Source of the DNA: Anthoceros angustus
Taxonomy: Eukaryota; Streptophyta; Anthocerotopsida; Anthocerotales; Anthocerotaceae
DNA: 64,000 nucleotides
Direction of reading: 5' to 3'
NCBI GenBank assembly: GCA_010909165.1
Contig: MU008215.1
Coordinates: forward strand, 248,001-312,000
The notes below the pieces were generated by a model. It saw only the letters and a list, made by a program, of their open reading frames with translations. It did no database searches and was not told the DNA's origin. Shown one piece after another: positions 11,011 to 21,322 of the stretch; within the stretch, counting starts at the first letter, position 1; the number at the start of each line of letters is the position of its first letter. A program made the position numbers and the translations under genes.

Positions 11011-11289
11011 ACAAGGAAAGGATCGTTAGGCTTGGAAATAACTATGCATGCGGATCGCAGCGAGGTGATGTGCAACTCAAGTTTGACAACGGATCTTCAT
11101 TCATCTTTGAAGGGCGTTAGGCATGTTCGAAGTTGACAAAGAGCATGACAGCTTGGATGATGCTGTTACCACCGTTTGGTTTGATCACTTGGAAGATCTC
11201 CAAAGGTTCTCTTGTGTTAGCTCGTGGATCGAGTGTGGCACTTTGTACTCACTTGTAAACATCACAAAGATCATGTGATCTGTGACAGA

Positions 11290-11990
11290 GCAACCAAATG
11301 TTTCCTTGTGGCATTGCGGTTAGGACATATGTCTCGAGAAGGGAATGAAGGTTTTATCTCGCTCGTTATATCCTGTTCTTAACTTCTCGATCTCTCGATG
11401 TGTGAGCCTTTGTTTATATGGGAAATGTATAAAATCATCACATCGAACACGAGGTAAAGTAGGAGTAAACCTCTTGAGTTGGTTCACGTGATGTATGTGG
11501 ACCTATGCTCTTGCATCATTAGGCGGTCTCCTATTTTGTCACTTTCATAGATGATTTCTCACGCAAGGTGTGGGTTTATCCTTTGAGGAAAAAGGATGAA
11601 GTTACGGCGGTGTTTGAAATTTGTCACCCTTGTAGAGAATCGCCGCCACCGATTGAAGTGTCTAAGGACGTATAATGGTGGAAGTATGTTCGAAAGCTTC
11701 ATCATTCGTGATTCCAAGGAATCAAAGAGAATTGATCACAGATACTCCTCCACAAAATGGTGTGGTGGCGGATGAGCAGAACCATTCGAGGAGAGGATGC
11801 GAGTTTGTTGTCAAACTACGGATTGCCTAATGGGTTTTGGGCGTATGGTTCATCAGCTCATCTTATTAATGATCTCCTAATAAGGTCATGATGAGCAGAA
11901 CCATTCGAGGAGCTATGGTCCGAAAGAAACCATCCTACAAGCATCTGCGAGTGTTTGTGAGGCATACCGCCATGTTCCAAAAGAGTTTGG
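11290..11990 (+). pseudogene. Alpha copy 1: gag-pre-integrase and integrase remnant
   Basis: Around 11320-11410 the sequence encodes a gag-pre-integrase stretch (LGHMSREGMKVLSRS in a broken frame). From 11475 an integrase core begins (HVMYVDLC...). The second half, ~11690-11910, has ENHSR/RMRVCC-like pieces in shifting frames with stops. It is aligned by eye with the inverted copy at 23.0-23.96 kb, which shows the same blocks. Confidence 0.6.
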
Positions 11991-12319
11991 GACAAGTTGG
12001 CACCTAAGTCCAAGAAATGTATTTTTCTTGGCTATGGTGATTCCGTGAGATGGGATACCGTTTGTGGGATCGAGGCTAGAAAGGTTGTTCGTACTAACGA
12101 CGTGTTCTTCAATGAGAACAAGATGCACGGAAGCCTACTCCAACCGTGGAGGTGCGAAGGGTGATCTTCAAGAAGATGGACATGATCATCATGGGCGGGT
12201 TGATAAGTGGTAATGTGTGTGAGCACATTCCTCCACCGATAGATGAACCAAGAGTCGAACAAGCACCTATAGAGGTGCTCGTGCTCAGAGGTCGTGCAGA
12301 TTACACGACCGATATGATC

Positions 12320-13010
12320 CATCTGGATTATGTTATGCCGACAGATTGGGGAACCCTCTTCTTACAAAGAGGCCATGTCAATGAGTAACAAAGTGGGAGA
12401 AGGCCATGCGATCGAAATGAATCATATAAGAACCAAACTTGGGAGTTGGTTCCGCTGTTTAAGGATAAGAAGGCACCACTGCAAATGGGTGTACAAGATG
12501 AAGGTCATACCTTGATGGCAAACCAAAGTACAAGGCACGATTGGTTGCTAAGGGTTTCAAGCAAAACAACTGCATTGACTTTGATGAGATTTTCTCACCG
12601 AGTCAAAATGACAACTTTGCGATGTGTTCTTGCTTGCTGCCGTGGAATGATATGGAACTTGTAGATGGATGTCAAGACGGCATTCTTGCATGGTGACCTT
12701 CAAGAGGAAGTCTACATGCAAAGAACCAAGGTTTTGTTGAGAAGGGCAAAGAGCATCCGTGCAGTGTTGAGGAAGAGCCTTTATGGTTTGAAAAAGCACT
12801 GAGAGTGGTATCACAAGTTCCACTCATTTATGCTTTCTCAAGGCTACAAGCGTGGCGATGAGGATCATTGCCTATAAAGCAAGCTAAGGATCAAAGCTTG
12901 CTCATTTTGATCCTCTATGTGGATGATATGCTAATTGTCGAACAAGATCGATGAGATTTTCTGAAGTCAAAGTTGAATGCTCACTTTGAAATGACAGACT
13001 TGGGAGGCGA
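12320..13010 (+). pseudogene. Alpha copy 1: reverse transcriptase remnant
   Basis: Recognisable in several frames: a [10 protein letters not shown] block (~12490), a region equivalent to '[10 protein letters not shown]' written as ATGGATGTCAAGACGGCATTC (12665), and ILILYVDDMLIV around 12901-12942 with the catalytic YVDD. Frameshifts between blocks prevent a full RT. Confidence 0.75.
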
Positions 13011-13189
13011 GCCATATACTTGGCATGCGATTGAACATATAAGCGCCCGCTTTATTTGTCCATTTTAATACATTAACGAGGTGCTTCAACGTTTCAACAT
13101 GGAGAAGGGAAGCCATTGGGTACTCCATTGCCTCCATATGTGAAACTTTCAAGCGGATTGCCCAAGCTACGAGGAGGACAAAGTCGAAA

Positions 13190-13800
13190 TGGAGAAGGTC
13201 CCATACTCATCACCGTAGGGAGTTTGATGTATGCAATGATTGCTACACGCCCCGACATTGCCTTTGCAGTGGTTAGCGTTTATGTCAAACCACAGCAAGA
13301 AGCATTGGGAGGCGATAAAAGGAGTTATGAGGTATCCGAATGGTACAAAAGCTTTGTGCATATGTTTTGGTAGTGAAGATGCATGTGTGGTTGGGTACCA
13401 CGGATCTCGATTATGCGAGGATATGGACAAAAGGAGGTCCACATCGAGTTATGTCTTCACGCACCGGAGGGGCTCATGGCGATCTCGCTTATCGGCATTA
13501 CGCTATCTACCAGGCCGAGTATGTTGCGACAGCGGGGCTTGCAAGGAAGCCATATGGCTTGCCTGCTTAGTGGGAGACTTGGGGATCAAGGTTGAGTCGC
13601 TGTTGCATTGTGATAGCAGTGCTATCCAATTGGCAAAGAATCCGATGTTTCATGCGAAGACTAAACATGTGGATGTGAAGTATCACTTCATTCGAGAGGT
13701 GACGACAAGAGGGTACAACTTGTCAAGGTTCACACCACCTGTAACCCCGCAGATATTCTTACCAAGGGACTCTACTTGAGCAATTTGCACAAGCTCGGAC
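13190..13800 (+). pseudogene. Alpha copy 1: RNase H region
   Basis: Open for 179 codons at 13240-13779 with small internal distortions. ALCICFGSEDACVVGY precedes MDKRRSTSSYVFTHRRGS and ACKEAIWLACLVGDLGI. After HCDSSAIQLAKNPMFHAKT comes KHVDVKYHFIREV, the usual end of Copia pol. The acidic RNase H residues are only partly in frame. The polypurine tract and LTR follow at 13851-13861. Confidence 0.75.
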
Positions 13801-13860
13801 AGCGATGGGCATGAGGTAGTCCATTCTTCACGAAAGTAAATTGGCCTTTAAGTGAGAGGT

Positions 13861-14115
13861 TGTAAGGGTATTAAAGCCCAATGTACTTAGACTAATACAC
13901 TTAGTCTAAGTTAGGTGTCGATTAAGTATCATTAGTTTAGAAGCTAATCACTAGGAAGCTTCTTGTGCTCCTTCCTAGGGGCTTCTTGTGGAGCTTCCTA
14001 GGGAGCCCTGGAGGTATAAATACCCTCCAAGCCTCATCTCAAGGTGAGAGAGTTACACTTGCCTCCTCCTCTCCTCTCCTCTTTCCACCATCATGGGCTA
14101 CTATACGATCCGTCA
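13861..14115 (+). repeat. LTR of Copia family alpha (3' LTR of copy 1)
   Basis: Starts TGTAAGGGTATTAAAG right after the purine tract AAGTGAGAGGT and ends near GATCCGTCA. It has a TATAAATA box at 14015-14022 and pyrimidine-rich CTCCTCTCCTCT sequence downstream of it. Other copies: 27429-27661 (inverted), 30372-30627 (direct) and a fragment at 31116-31274 (inverted). Confidence 0.85.
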
Positions 14116-14486
14116 CATATGAAATATGACATGCCCATAGATGGCATCCTGGACTTATGATATGCATGATGGATGCATGTGAACAAATGTGAGATGTGTG
14201 ATGGACATACATGAATGTGTATATGTATACAAGCACGCATATAAATGCATGCATTATGGCATGTGCGTATATATGTTTGTATGGGCGACCATACCCAGGT
14301 GAGGAAAGTTGATAGGCATGAGCATGAGTGTTGGAATGCCATGTGGACGATGGTTAAGGTTGAGGGTTGAGGGTTTAGGGTATATGGGTAAACAATAAAT
14401 AGACCGTTAAATGATCGTTGGAGTGAATGAACACTAGCAAAAGATACGAAAGGTGGCAGCGGCTCATTAAATGAGCGGGCGGAGGA
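14116..14486. other. CATG/ATG-rich non-coding segment
   Basis: Dense ATGCATG, CATGTG and GTATATATG words, without a gene. Similar CATG-rich stretches occur at 50090-50345 and 59225-59390, suggesting fragments of one dispersed repeat family. Confidence 0.4.
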
Positions 14487-14708
14487 CCGGCAAGGGTAGT
14501 AAGGAGCGTTTTCTACAAAACCAGCAAGGAGTGTTATCTACAAAGCGTATAATGCAATCCAAAGTCATTTAATTGAAGGTAGCCAGATGGTCTCCGCCCC
14601 GGCAAGGGTAGTAAGGAGCGTTTTCTACAAAACCAGCAAGAAGTGTTATCTACAAAGCCTATAATGCAATCCAAAGTCATTTAATTGAAGGTAGCCAGAT
14701 GGTCCTAA
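14487..14708. repeat. Tandem duplication, two ~112-bp units
   Basis: CCGGCAAGGGTAGTAAGGAG through AGGTAGCCAGATGGTC occurs at 14487-14598 and again at 14599-14708 with two or three substitutions. No gene lies within it. Confidence 0.85.
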
Positions 14709-15208
14709 AGACTCGCCTAAGCTCTTTTGACACAAATGGGTGTCTTGCCATCCCCATGGTGGCTTAATATTTTAGCATTCGCGATTAGAGCTAAGTATAT
14801 GAAGTCACGCCAGTTTCTGCCTAGACTAGATATGCATTTAATCATTTGCGGAAATTAGGGATAGGTGTATGGACTAAGAGTAACGGCACTGGTGAAATAA
14901 GGTAGAAAGGTGAAAAGTTGAAAAAGGTAAAAAGCTAAGTTAGTAGCTGCCCTGTTAAGAAGATGCATGTGTTGCATGCTTCATGAAATCTCTTGTTAGA
15001 AAGGAATTGCTACAGCCACAAATGAAGAGTCGCCTAGAGGACTCTTAGTGATCGTGGTCCGTAAGAATCCTAGATTTAACGATTGCCTAGTTAAGGTCAG
15101 TCATGGATATATAAGGCTAGAGCAAGGGCTTTGAGGAACAAGTTACAAGTGGGACTCACTCTTTGAGAGAGCAGTGCAAAGCGCCTGCAAGCCTGTTTGA
15201 GAGAGTCA
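14709..15208. other. No gene recognised
   Basis: AT-moderate sequence between the tandem duplication and the telomere-like array. No motif, repeat or RNA gene was identified. Confidence 0.4.
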
Positions 15209-15266
15209 GGGGTTTAGGGTTTAGAGATTAGGGTTTAGGGTTTAGGGTTTAGGGTTTAGGGTTTAG
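15209..15266 (+). repeat. Interstitial telomere-type repeat (TTTAGGG)n
   Basis: About eight consecutive or slightly interrupted TTTAGGG units, the Arabidopsis-type plant telomere repeat, away from any chromosome end. Such arrays mark repaired breaks or telomere capture. A lone copy lies near 14370. Confidence 0.9.
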
Positions 15267-15662
15267 GCAAGAGGCCATGAGATAGCCGATTCCATCGTTG
15301 TATTATTACAATAAGAGCAAAAGACCCTCGAGGAGGTGGCTCATGCAGTCGCCGCGACGCCGGGTACTTGAAGACTAGTGCTGTGTTGTGAGGTTGAGAG
15401 CGTTGAGAATCGTGCAAGTTTCTTGTGGAGTGAATTGGCGAGGTTCTAGACCGCTGGGAAGCCAGCACTTGTCGCTTCCTTACTAGCTGCGCAGTGAGGG
15501 GTGTTACTCTAAGGCTAGTTTTTGTCTAGGCTATGTAGGACTTTCTAGAACGTCATGTGACTTGATAGCCATGACGGCCATGCAGCCCATGGCGCGATAC
15601 CCTCTTTCAAACTTCTTTTGAGGGTGTCCGGACTCAGGCTTATCTTTGCCTAGGCTATGGAG

Positions 15663-15727
15663 CAGGGTGTCATTTTGACCGAGTACTAGCTCAGTCCCCG
15701 GGACCGCCTAGCCTGGCTACGCTCGGT
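15663..15727 (+). mobile_element. Truncated end of a hAT-like element
   Basis: CAGGGTGTCATTTTGACC and the following GAGTACTAGCTC match the terminal inverted repeat and subterminal sequence of the complete element at 47250-47681. Homology stops at the hairpin, so only one end is present. Confidence 0.7.
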
Positions 15728-15766
15728 CCTAGAACGTCCTCCATAGTATGGAGGACGTTCTAGGAC
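15726..15766. repeat. Perfect hairpin: 20-bp arms, 1-nt loop
   Basis: GTCCTAGAACGTCCTCCATA, then one G, then its exact reverse complement. Near-zero loop length is typical of hairpin-end processing during DNA transposition or of fold-back synthesis at a break. Confidence 0.9.
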
Positions 15767-16261
15767 ATGTGATGTGACTTGATAGCCATGATGGCCATGC
15801 AGCCATGGCGCGACACCCGCTTTCAGACCTCTCAAAAGTTTCGCACTCCCCACTGCTGCAACGAGGATACTTGGCCGGACGAGTCAAGTAAGATATCCTA
15901 GTAAAGCCTTGTGGGCACGATTGCTTCAAACATGGCCATCCACCTGGAAAACATGAATGGGGCTCTCCGTGGTATCTCTTTGGCATGGAGCTTAGATGCT
16001 CCTTCTTTCTCTTTGGCATGCATGCGCTAGGATTCTAATGGAAAGCCGTATGATTTTTGATGAATTTCACCTTACAATTACACATGCCTCGCAATTTGTT
16101 TTTCATAGCACACCAGTCGATGTAGGCACCTAACACACGTGCTTACATGTTGCTTAGCCTATAGCACCCGTGCTAGCTCGCATGGTGTGGTCATGCACAG
16201 TATCTGGTCTTTCTGGCATAGTCTGTTGTTAGACTCATCGTCCGGCAGGGGTCCCTGACCG

Positions 16262-17116
16262 ATGGCCACATTATGGCAATCGGACCCGTTGTCGACCCAG
16301 AACATTGCAATTGGTATGTGTATAGGGATCCGACCAGGAGCTCCCGCTCACCTCATCATAGGGAGCCAAGCCCTGGCAAACAAAGCCTCCAGGTTCAGCA
16401 GTGTAAGGAGCCCAGCAGTCCCGCTTCCGATATCGTGTGTGGGTAGGGACGGGTTTTCCAGCGATGCCGGTCGTTGCCAGGAGCAGGAGCAGGAGCACTT
16501 GTGGCAACAATTTTTTCTGGATCCTACCCTGTGGTGGGACAACAGACGAGATGGGAAGAGCTCCCGTTCCCCTGACTTCCGGCGTAAGGGGTCCGGCGAG
16601 GTACTGTGGTTAAAGAACATGTCTAAGCCAGCTTGGGTTGACGAGAAGCTCGTTTCCTTGGATATGCACATGGGTCACGGCGCCTCTCCGTCCAACTCGA
16701 GCTCTCGAGATAATCCTGAACTTGGGAGACGTGCAGAATCCGAAATGGGCTCCAGATGCAGCAGTGTAAGGAGCCCAGTGCTTCCACATCCGAGAAAACG
16801 TCTGGGTGGGGACGGGATTTCCAACGATGGTCGTCGCCAGGAGCAGGAGCACTTATGGCAACAATTTTTTCTGGACCCTACCCTGTGGTGGGATAACAGA
16901 CGAGATAAGAAGAGCTCCCGTTCCCCTGACTTCCGGCATAAGGAGTCCGGCGAGGTGCTGTGGTTGAACAACATGTTCAAGCCAGCTTGGGTTGATGAGC
17001 AGCTCGTTTCCTTGGATATGCAGATGGGTCATGGTGCCTCTCCTTCCAGTCAGCTCTCGGATAAGCCTGAACCTGGCAGGCGTGCAGGATCGGAAATGGC
17101 GTCGTTACGGCTGTAA
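16262..17116 (+). CDS. PPR copy A, N-terminal part with two OSB-type PDF motifs
   Basis: An open frame of 284 codons from ATG 16262; the same ATG context is found upstream of the other copies. Residues ~79-133 and ~197-251 are two copies of a motif with WQQFFLDPTLWWDNRRD, SPDF and LW...KPAWVDE. It matches the PDF motif of plant OSB organellar single-stranded DNA-binding proteins. The repeat of the surrounding ~350 bp (16396-16745 and 16756-17090) shows an internal duplication, since copies B-E have only one. An organelle protein is expected. The frame ends at 17114-17116 because a GGG has become GG near 17096; with the lost base the frame would run into the PPR array. It is therefore the first exon-like block of a broken gene, not a separate protein by design. 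Confidence 0.75.
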   Translation: MATLWQSDPLSTQNIAIGMCIGIRPGAPAHLIIGSQALANKASRFSSVRSPAVPLPISCVGRDGFSSDAGRCQEQEQEHLWQQFFLDPTLWWDNRRDGKSSRSPDFRRKGSGEVLWLKNMSKPAWVDEKLVSLDMHMGHGASPSNSSSRDNPELGRRAESEMGSRCSSVRSPVLPHPRKRLGGDGISNDGRRQEQEHLWQQFFLDPTLWWDNRRDKKSSRSPDFRHKESGEVLWLNNMFKPAWVDEQLVSLDMQMGHGASPSSQLSDKPEPGRRAGSEMASLRL

Positions 17117-17118
17117 CC

Positions 17119-18757
17119 GTGAGCACGTTCTGTCAGCAGGGGAAGCTTTCTGAGGCCGTTGGAGCCCTGGAATCTCTGGCCAAGACAGACTCCGCTGTTT
17201 CTCAGTCTCTGTTTTACACCGTGCTGAAGCTGTGTACAGCCAAGAAGGATTTGGTTGTGGGGCGTCGCGTTCATGATCTCACTGCCAAACTTGGGTACGA
17301 GTCGAGTGCATTCTTGGGGAACCATATCTTGCGCATGTATGCATGTGGAGGTAGGCTGCAGGAGGCCATGGATGTGTTCACCAGGGTGGGCAAACCAGAT
17401 GTCTTCATGTGGTTTTCCATAATCTCTGCACATGCTAAGCATGGGAAACCTAAGGAGGCCATACAACTGTACCATGAGATGCGTAGGTCAGGAGTGAAGG
17501 GGAATGGTCACGTCTTTGTAGCTGCGCTTCAGGCTTGCGCACTTGCTGCCGACTTGGAATCTGGCAGAAAAGTGCACTCTGATGTGCTGCACAGTGGCAC
17601 TCCTACTGACATGTTTGTTGGGAACTGCCTCGTGGACATGTATGCAAAATGTGGCGAACTGAAAGATGCACACCAGGTTTTTGAAAGCATGGCCAAAAGG
17701 GATGTGGTGACATGGACGGCGCTGATTGCTGGGTATGCACAGCAGGGGCTCGGCAAGAGGCGCTTGTTGTGTATGGACAAATGGAGCAGGAGGGCCTCAT
17801 TTTGGCTAACCATGTTACTTTTGCTTGCCTTCTGAAGGCCTGTGCAAGCACTGGTGCCTTACAGAAGGGCAGGCAGCTGCACTCACAGATTGTGAAGAGG
17901 ACTGCTGGATGACGGTGGGCACCTGCCTGGTGGACATGTATGCAAAATGTGGTGAACTGGAAGATGCACGCCAGGTTTTGACAGCATGCCACAAAGGATG
18001 TGGTGACATGGACCGCCCTGATTGCTGGGTATGCACAGCAAGGACTCGGCCAAGAGGCGCTTGTTCTGTATGGACAAATGGAGCAGGAGGGCCTCATTTT
18101 GGCTAACCATGTTGCTTGCCTTCTGAAGGCCTGTGCAAGCACTGGTGCCTTACAGAAGGGCAGGCAGCTGCACTCACAGATTGTGGAAGAGGACTGCTGG
18201 ATAATGTAGTGTGGGCACCTGCCTGGTGGACATGTATGCAAAATGTGGTGAACTGGAAGATGCACGCCAGGTTTTGACAGCATGGCCAAAGGATGTGGTG
18301 ACATGGAATGCCCTGATATCTGGGTATGGTACTTGTGATGAAGGTCACAAGGCACTAGCTTGTTTTGAGGAGATGTTAGTTGCCGGTATTCAGCCTGATG
18401 ATACTTTACTTGCCTTCTAGTAGCATGCAGTCATGAGGACTGGTCCACGAGGGTCGCAAGCACTTTGATTCCATGGCTGAACAGCATGGCATCAAACCTA
18501 CTATTGAGCATTACACCATGATTGATCTTCTTGGGCGTGCAGGCCATTTAGATGAGGCAGAGAAGATGCTATTATCATGTGAGGGCCAAAGTAATGTTGT
18601 GGGCTTGAGGTCTTTGTTGAATGCCTGCAAACGTCACGGGGATATAGAGAGGGCGATGTGGTGTTTTGAAAGCATTGTTAGGCTGGACCTCAGGAGGCGC
18701 CTGCGTATGTGCTCATGGCCAATGCCTACGCAGATGCAGGTAGGTGGACCGATGTAG
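17119..18757 (+). pseudogene. PPR copy A, P-L-S repeat array and E1 region
   Basis: Pieces in all three frames: 17119-17835, 17712-17912, 18000-18209, 18211-18420 and 18473-18757. PPR motifs of P, L and S type are clear (GNCLVDMYAKCGELKDAHQV, DVVTWTALIAGYAQQG, ACASTGALQKGRQLHSQIV). The unit from one DVVTW to the next is ~102 codons (36+35+31) and repeats almost identically. PPRs bind organelle RNA one base per motif. Breaks are 1-10-base deletions, for example GGCCAAGAGG to GGCAAGAGG near 17753 and CCC to CC near 18697. The array ends with [20 protein letters not shown], the usual start of the E region. It cannot make one protein as read here. Confidence 0.8.
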
Positions 18758-19200
18758 ACAGGATTGAAACACAGAGAAGGGCAGCAGGAGCTAGCAAGAA
18801 ACCTGCTGTGGCGACAATTGAGGTGAAAAACGAGGTACACCGATTTCTGGTGGGAGAAAGGAGACAGGATATTGCGCTCAAGGCAGAGAGCACGAATGCA
18901 CGTCTGAAGCAGGAAGGAGGCCACGTAGCTCACACGAAGTTGGTCTTGAAGCCACTGTGTGAGAAGGACAAAGAAGAAGTGCTTTGTGGGCATGCCGAAA
19001 AGCTGGCCTTGGCGTTTGGACTCTTGAACACACCGAGTGGGACACCTCTGGTGGTAACGAAGAATCTGCGCATGTGCAGTGACTGCCACAGTTCCACGGA
19101 GATCATGTCAAGGCTTGAACAGAGAGACATTGTTGTAAGGGATGGGTACCGTGTGCATCGATTCGCAGTTGGTTGTTGCAGTTGTAAGGGTCGACTTTGA
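18709..19200 (+). CDS. PPR copy A, E2 plus DYW:KP deaminase-like domain
   Basis: Open for 163 codons, first ATG at 18715, in a different frame from the preceding E1 block. ASKKPAVATIEV is the KP variant of the PG box. HAEKLALAFGLL carries the HxE catalytic motif, MCSDCH the CxxC zinc ligands, and the protein ends CCSCKGRL. The KP class with a GRP-like end is associated with U-to-C editing in ferns and hornworts, and is thought to aminate uridine in organelle transcripts. All named catalytic residues are intact. Whether this block is translated separately, as a DYW1-like partner, or is simply cut off by a frameshift is unknown. Confidence 0.8.
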   Translation: MLMANAYADAGRWTDVDRIETQRRAAGASKKPAVATIEVKNEVHRFLVGERRQDIALKAESTNARLKQEGGHVAHTKLVLKPLCEKDKEEVLCGHAEKLALAFGLLNTPSGTPLVVTKNLRMCSDCHSSTEIMSRLEQRDIVVRDGYRVHRFAVGCCSCKGRL

Positions 19201-20653
19201 GAATAATGAAGAACTAGCAGTGCTGTAGTGCTGACGGTTGTTATCATGATCTATGTATTTGTCTCTTTTCCATCCCACGTTAAGTCATATTTTCAGTCCT
19301 GTTACAGTCCGCTGTCCCTCAAGTAACGGACACCGCCCAAAAAAAGTAAGTCAGGGTTCCGCCTGTAGGATGTGGGGACGGGTTAAGGGGCCAGCGTGCT
19401 CCTAGCTGACACACGTGAACATATGGATGCAGTCTTACCGTCTTACCTCGTTGGTACCGTAAGACTGATCGGTAGGTAGTAACAAAACACTAGCATACCT
19501 TCACTTCACACTCGGTCACCTCATGCAGACAGCCATGACCGTTTTGATGCTCGACTGCACAAGAACACTACCATATGCTACCTGAGGAAAACAGGCTTTG
19601 ATCCCGATGCTTAGTCCACAAGTAGTGACTCGCGCTCACAACACTCATGGTAGAACGTGCCTTGCCAAATACCATGCATACACAATAAGGCACTTCTCAA
19701 ACACACAACGAGGCTTTAAATGACAAAACAGCAAGGAATGCCAAACCAAATGGCACGAGGGATGGCTCATCAGCCAACTCGATGCACACAAAAACCCTGT
19801 GCGCATTGAGCAAGCCTAGCACGGCCTAGCACACTTGGCACACTAGCACGCTTACCAAGCCTAGCACACTAAGCCTTGCATGACCTAGCATCGCCTAACT
19901 TGCCTAGTAAGGTTATCAATCCTAGTACGCCTATTTAGCGCACACAAGAGATCATAGCTTGTAAAAATAGAAGAGAGTAGCTTGCACGTCGTGGCATAAA
20001 CACACTCTCCCTACGAGAACAACATGCAAATTCCTCGTACATCGCTCTCGGAGTCATAGCTTTGGCTCTTCACAACACTCTTGCATTGCATATCTAGAGG
20101 ACAAGCTATGATCTCAGCTTGTCCTCTGTGAAAGGGTCTATATGTACTAGCCCTTGGCATTGGCATATTCCTAAGATATCCTATTGGCATCAGCATATGC
20201 CGAAAATATCCTAAGAATACACTATAATATGCAAGAAATATGCTGAAGCATATTATTTGTGCTTACCCACTTAGCTATTGCTAACCATGTTTAATTAACA
20301 CTAATCAATGTTTAATTAACATAAGAGCTTTAGACTAATTAATACTAATTACTTAAGGATAAGTAATTAAATTAATTAGCATTAATCAAACACTAAACCC
20401 AAGTGCTTAGATTAGTGTCACGCGGCATGATGACCTCCATATCCATACGCGGACGACAAGAAGGAGTTCACCCATCTCACCGACCAACCCGACTCGCTCT
20501 CACACCGTTACTTGTGGTGCATGATGGCCTTGGTCCGCAAGCATTTGAACAAGCAAGACCATGTGCTCAACGAGGTTAACATGTGTGAGAGGCGAATGAG
20601 TGTCTTGGAGGGGGAGGTTGGGGGTTGGGAGGCTGAAAATTTCAAGGCCTACC
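19201..20653. other. Non-coding interval with CCTAGCAC repeats and a hairpin
   Basis: After the PPR stop no gene is seen. Imperfect GCCTAGCAC repeats fill ~19815-19935. An 11-bp inverted repeat, GAGGACAAGCT/AGCTTGTCCTC, is at ~20096-20125. The segment 20270-20400 is very AT-rich with TTAATTA words. Confidence 0.5.
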
Positions 20654-21146
20654 TGTGACACGACTTTCGCTGACGACTAGCCGGGCGCGCACTAATCCCG
20701 TGTCGTTGCAGTAAGGGGTCCGTTCCCTAGGGAATGATTTGTCCCGTTTTTGCACGCTCATGGCTCGTTTTCCACCCCATCGTTGGGGAGGGTATCTATC
20801 GGGGACCCCAACACAGTCGTTGCCACTTCCTAGTTACTTCTATGCGTCCACCGGACAGGCCCGGCATAGCCAAACGTTTAAGGACTCGTTTGCGTCCGTT
20901 CCTACTAGTCCGTCTTACACTCCGCTCCTCTCCGTCTCTCCTACCGTGCTCACTACACACATTATCAGGGGAGAATCACGGGTGGGTCTGCGTGGGCTAC
21001 GGACCTCCTCAATCGTCACCAGGTTTCCACCCTTGTCCGAGCTCTGCACGCCCTCTAGGGGTTCAACTAGTCACGCCCGCTCCGATCCCCCAAACGTCGG
21101 GCCACCGTTCGAGAGGAGCAGGGGTCCGTGTGAAGGATCGGTGACA
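20654..21146 (+). repeat. LTR-like repeat epsilon, copy 1
   Basis: Begins TGTGACACGACTTTCGC and ends GGATCGGTGACA, with TG/CA ends. A diverged inverted copy is at ~33170-33634; the shared core includes CCAAACGTTTAAGGACTCGT. No internal domain or primer site adjoins it, so it is probably a solo LTR of an unidentified family. Confidence 0.55.
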
Positions 21147-21322
21147 AAGTAGCCCTCAAGTATAAACTGTTTGACAGGGAGCATGCTAGAGGTGATTCCA
21201 TGAGATGGAGAGAATAACGAATGAATTAAGTAGAGAACAAAATTGTATATGTACATGAGTAACCTAACTAACTCTAAACATAAGTTATATCATTAACCTT
21301 GATAATTTATATATCCTCAACA
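21142..21322 (-). repeat. LTR of Copia family zeta, second copy
   Basis: Near-identical to 7207-7391, with a few small deletions. On the plus strand it shares the 5 bases TGACA with the end of the epsilon LTR before it. It is followed by the purine tract and then 200 bp of the zeta antisense gene. Confidence 0.8.

Larger units (their letters stand above)
10630..14115 (+). mobile_element. Copia family alpha, copy 1 (5'-truncated, with 3' LTR)
   Basis: This holds gag zinc knuckle, protease, gag-pre-integrase, integrase, RT, RNase H, polypurine tract and 3' LTR, in the order expected for a Copia element. The left LTR, primer-binding site and most of gag are absent. Frames change many times by 1-10-base deletions, so nothing long is translatable. 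The same family recurs inverted at 21526-23977, as a 3' fragment at 29591-30627, and as left-end parts at 26490-27661 and ~31116-31274. Confidence 0.85.
15541..15835. repeat. Interrupted direct repeat flanking a hAT end and hairpin
   Basis: CTAGAACGTCATGTGACTTG through GCAGCCCATGGCGCGATACC (15544-15603) recurs at ~15757-15823 in slightly altered form. The spacer contains a truncated hAT-like terminus (15663-15727) and a perfect hairpin (15726-15766). Confidence 0.6.

Noticed and set aside
17119-18757. Introns explaining the frame changes in the PPR array
   Set aside because: The breaks are losses of 1-10 bases relative to sister copies, without added sequence or splice sites, so introns do not explain them.
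16262-19200. Idea that organelle-type RNA editing could restore copy A
   Set aside because: Editing changes bases and cannot repair insertions or deletions; the breaks here are frameshifts, and nuclear transcripts are not edited this way.
20654-21146. Possible protein-coding gene (two ORFs of ~136 codons)
   Set aside because: The segment recurs inverted at 33.2-33.6 kb with TG/CA ends and no conserved frame, so an LTR-like repeat fits better.
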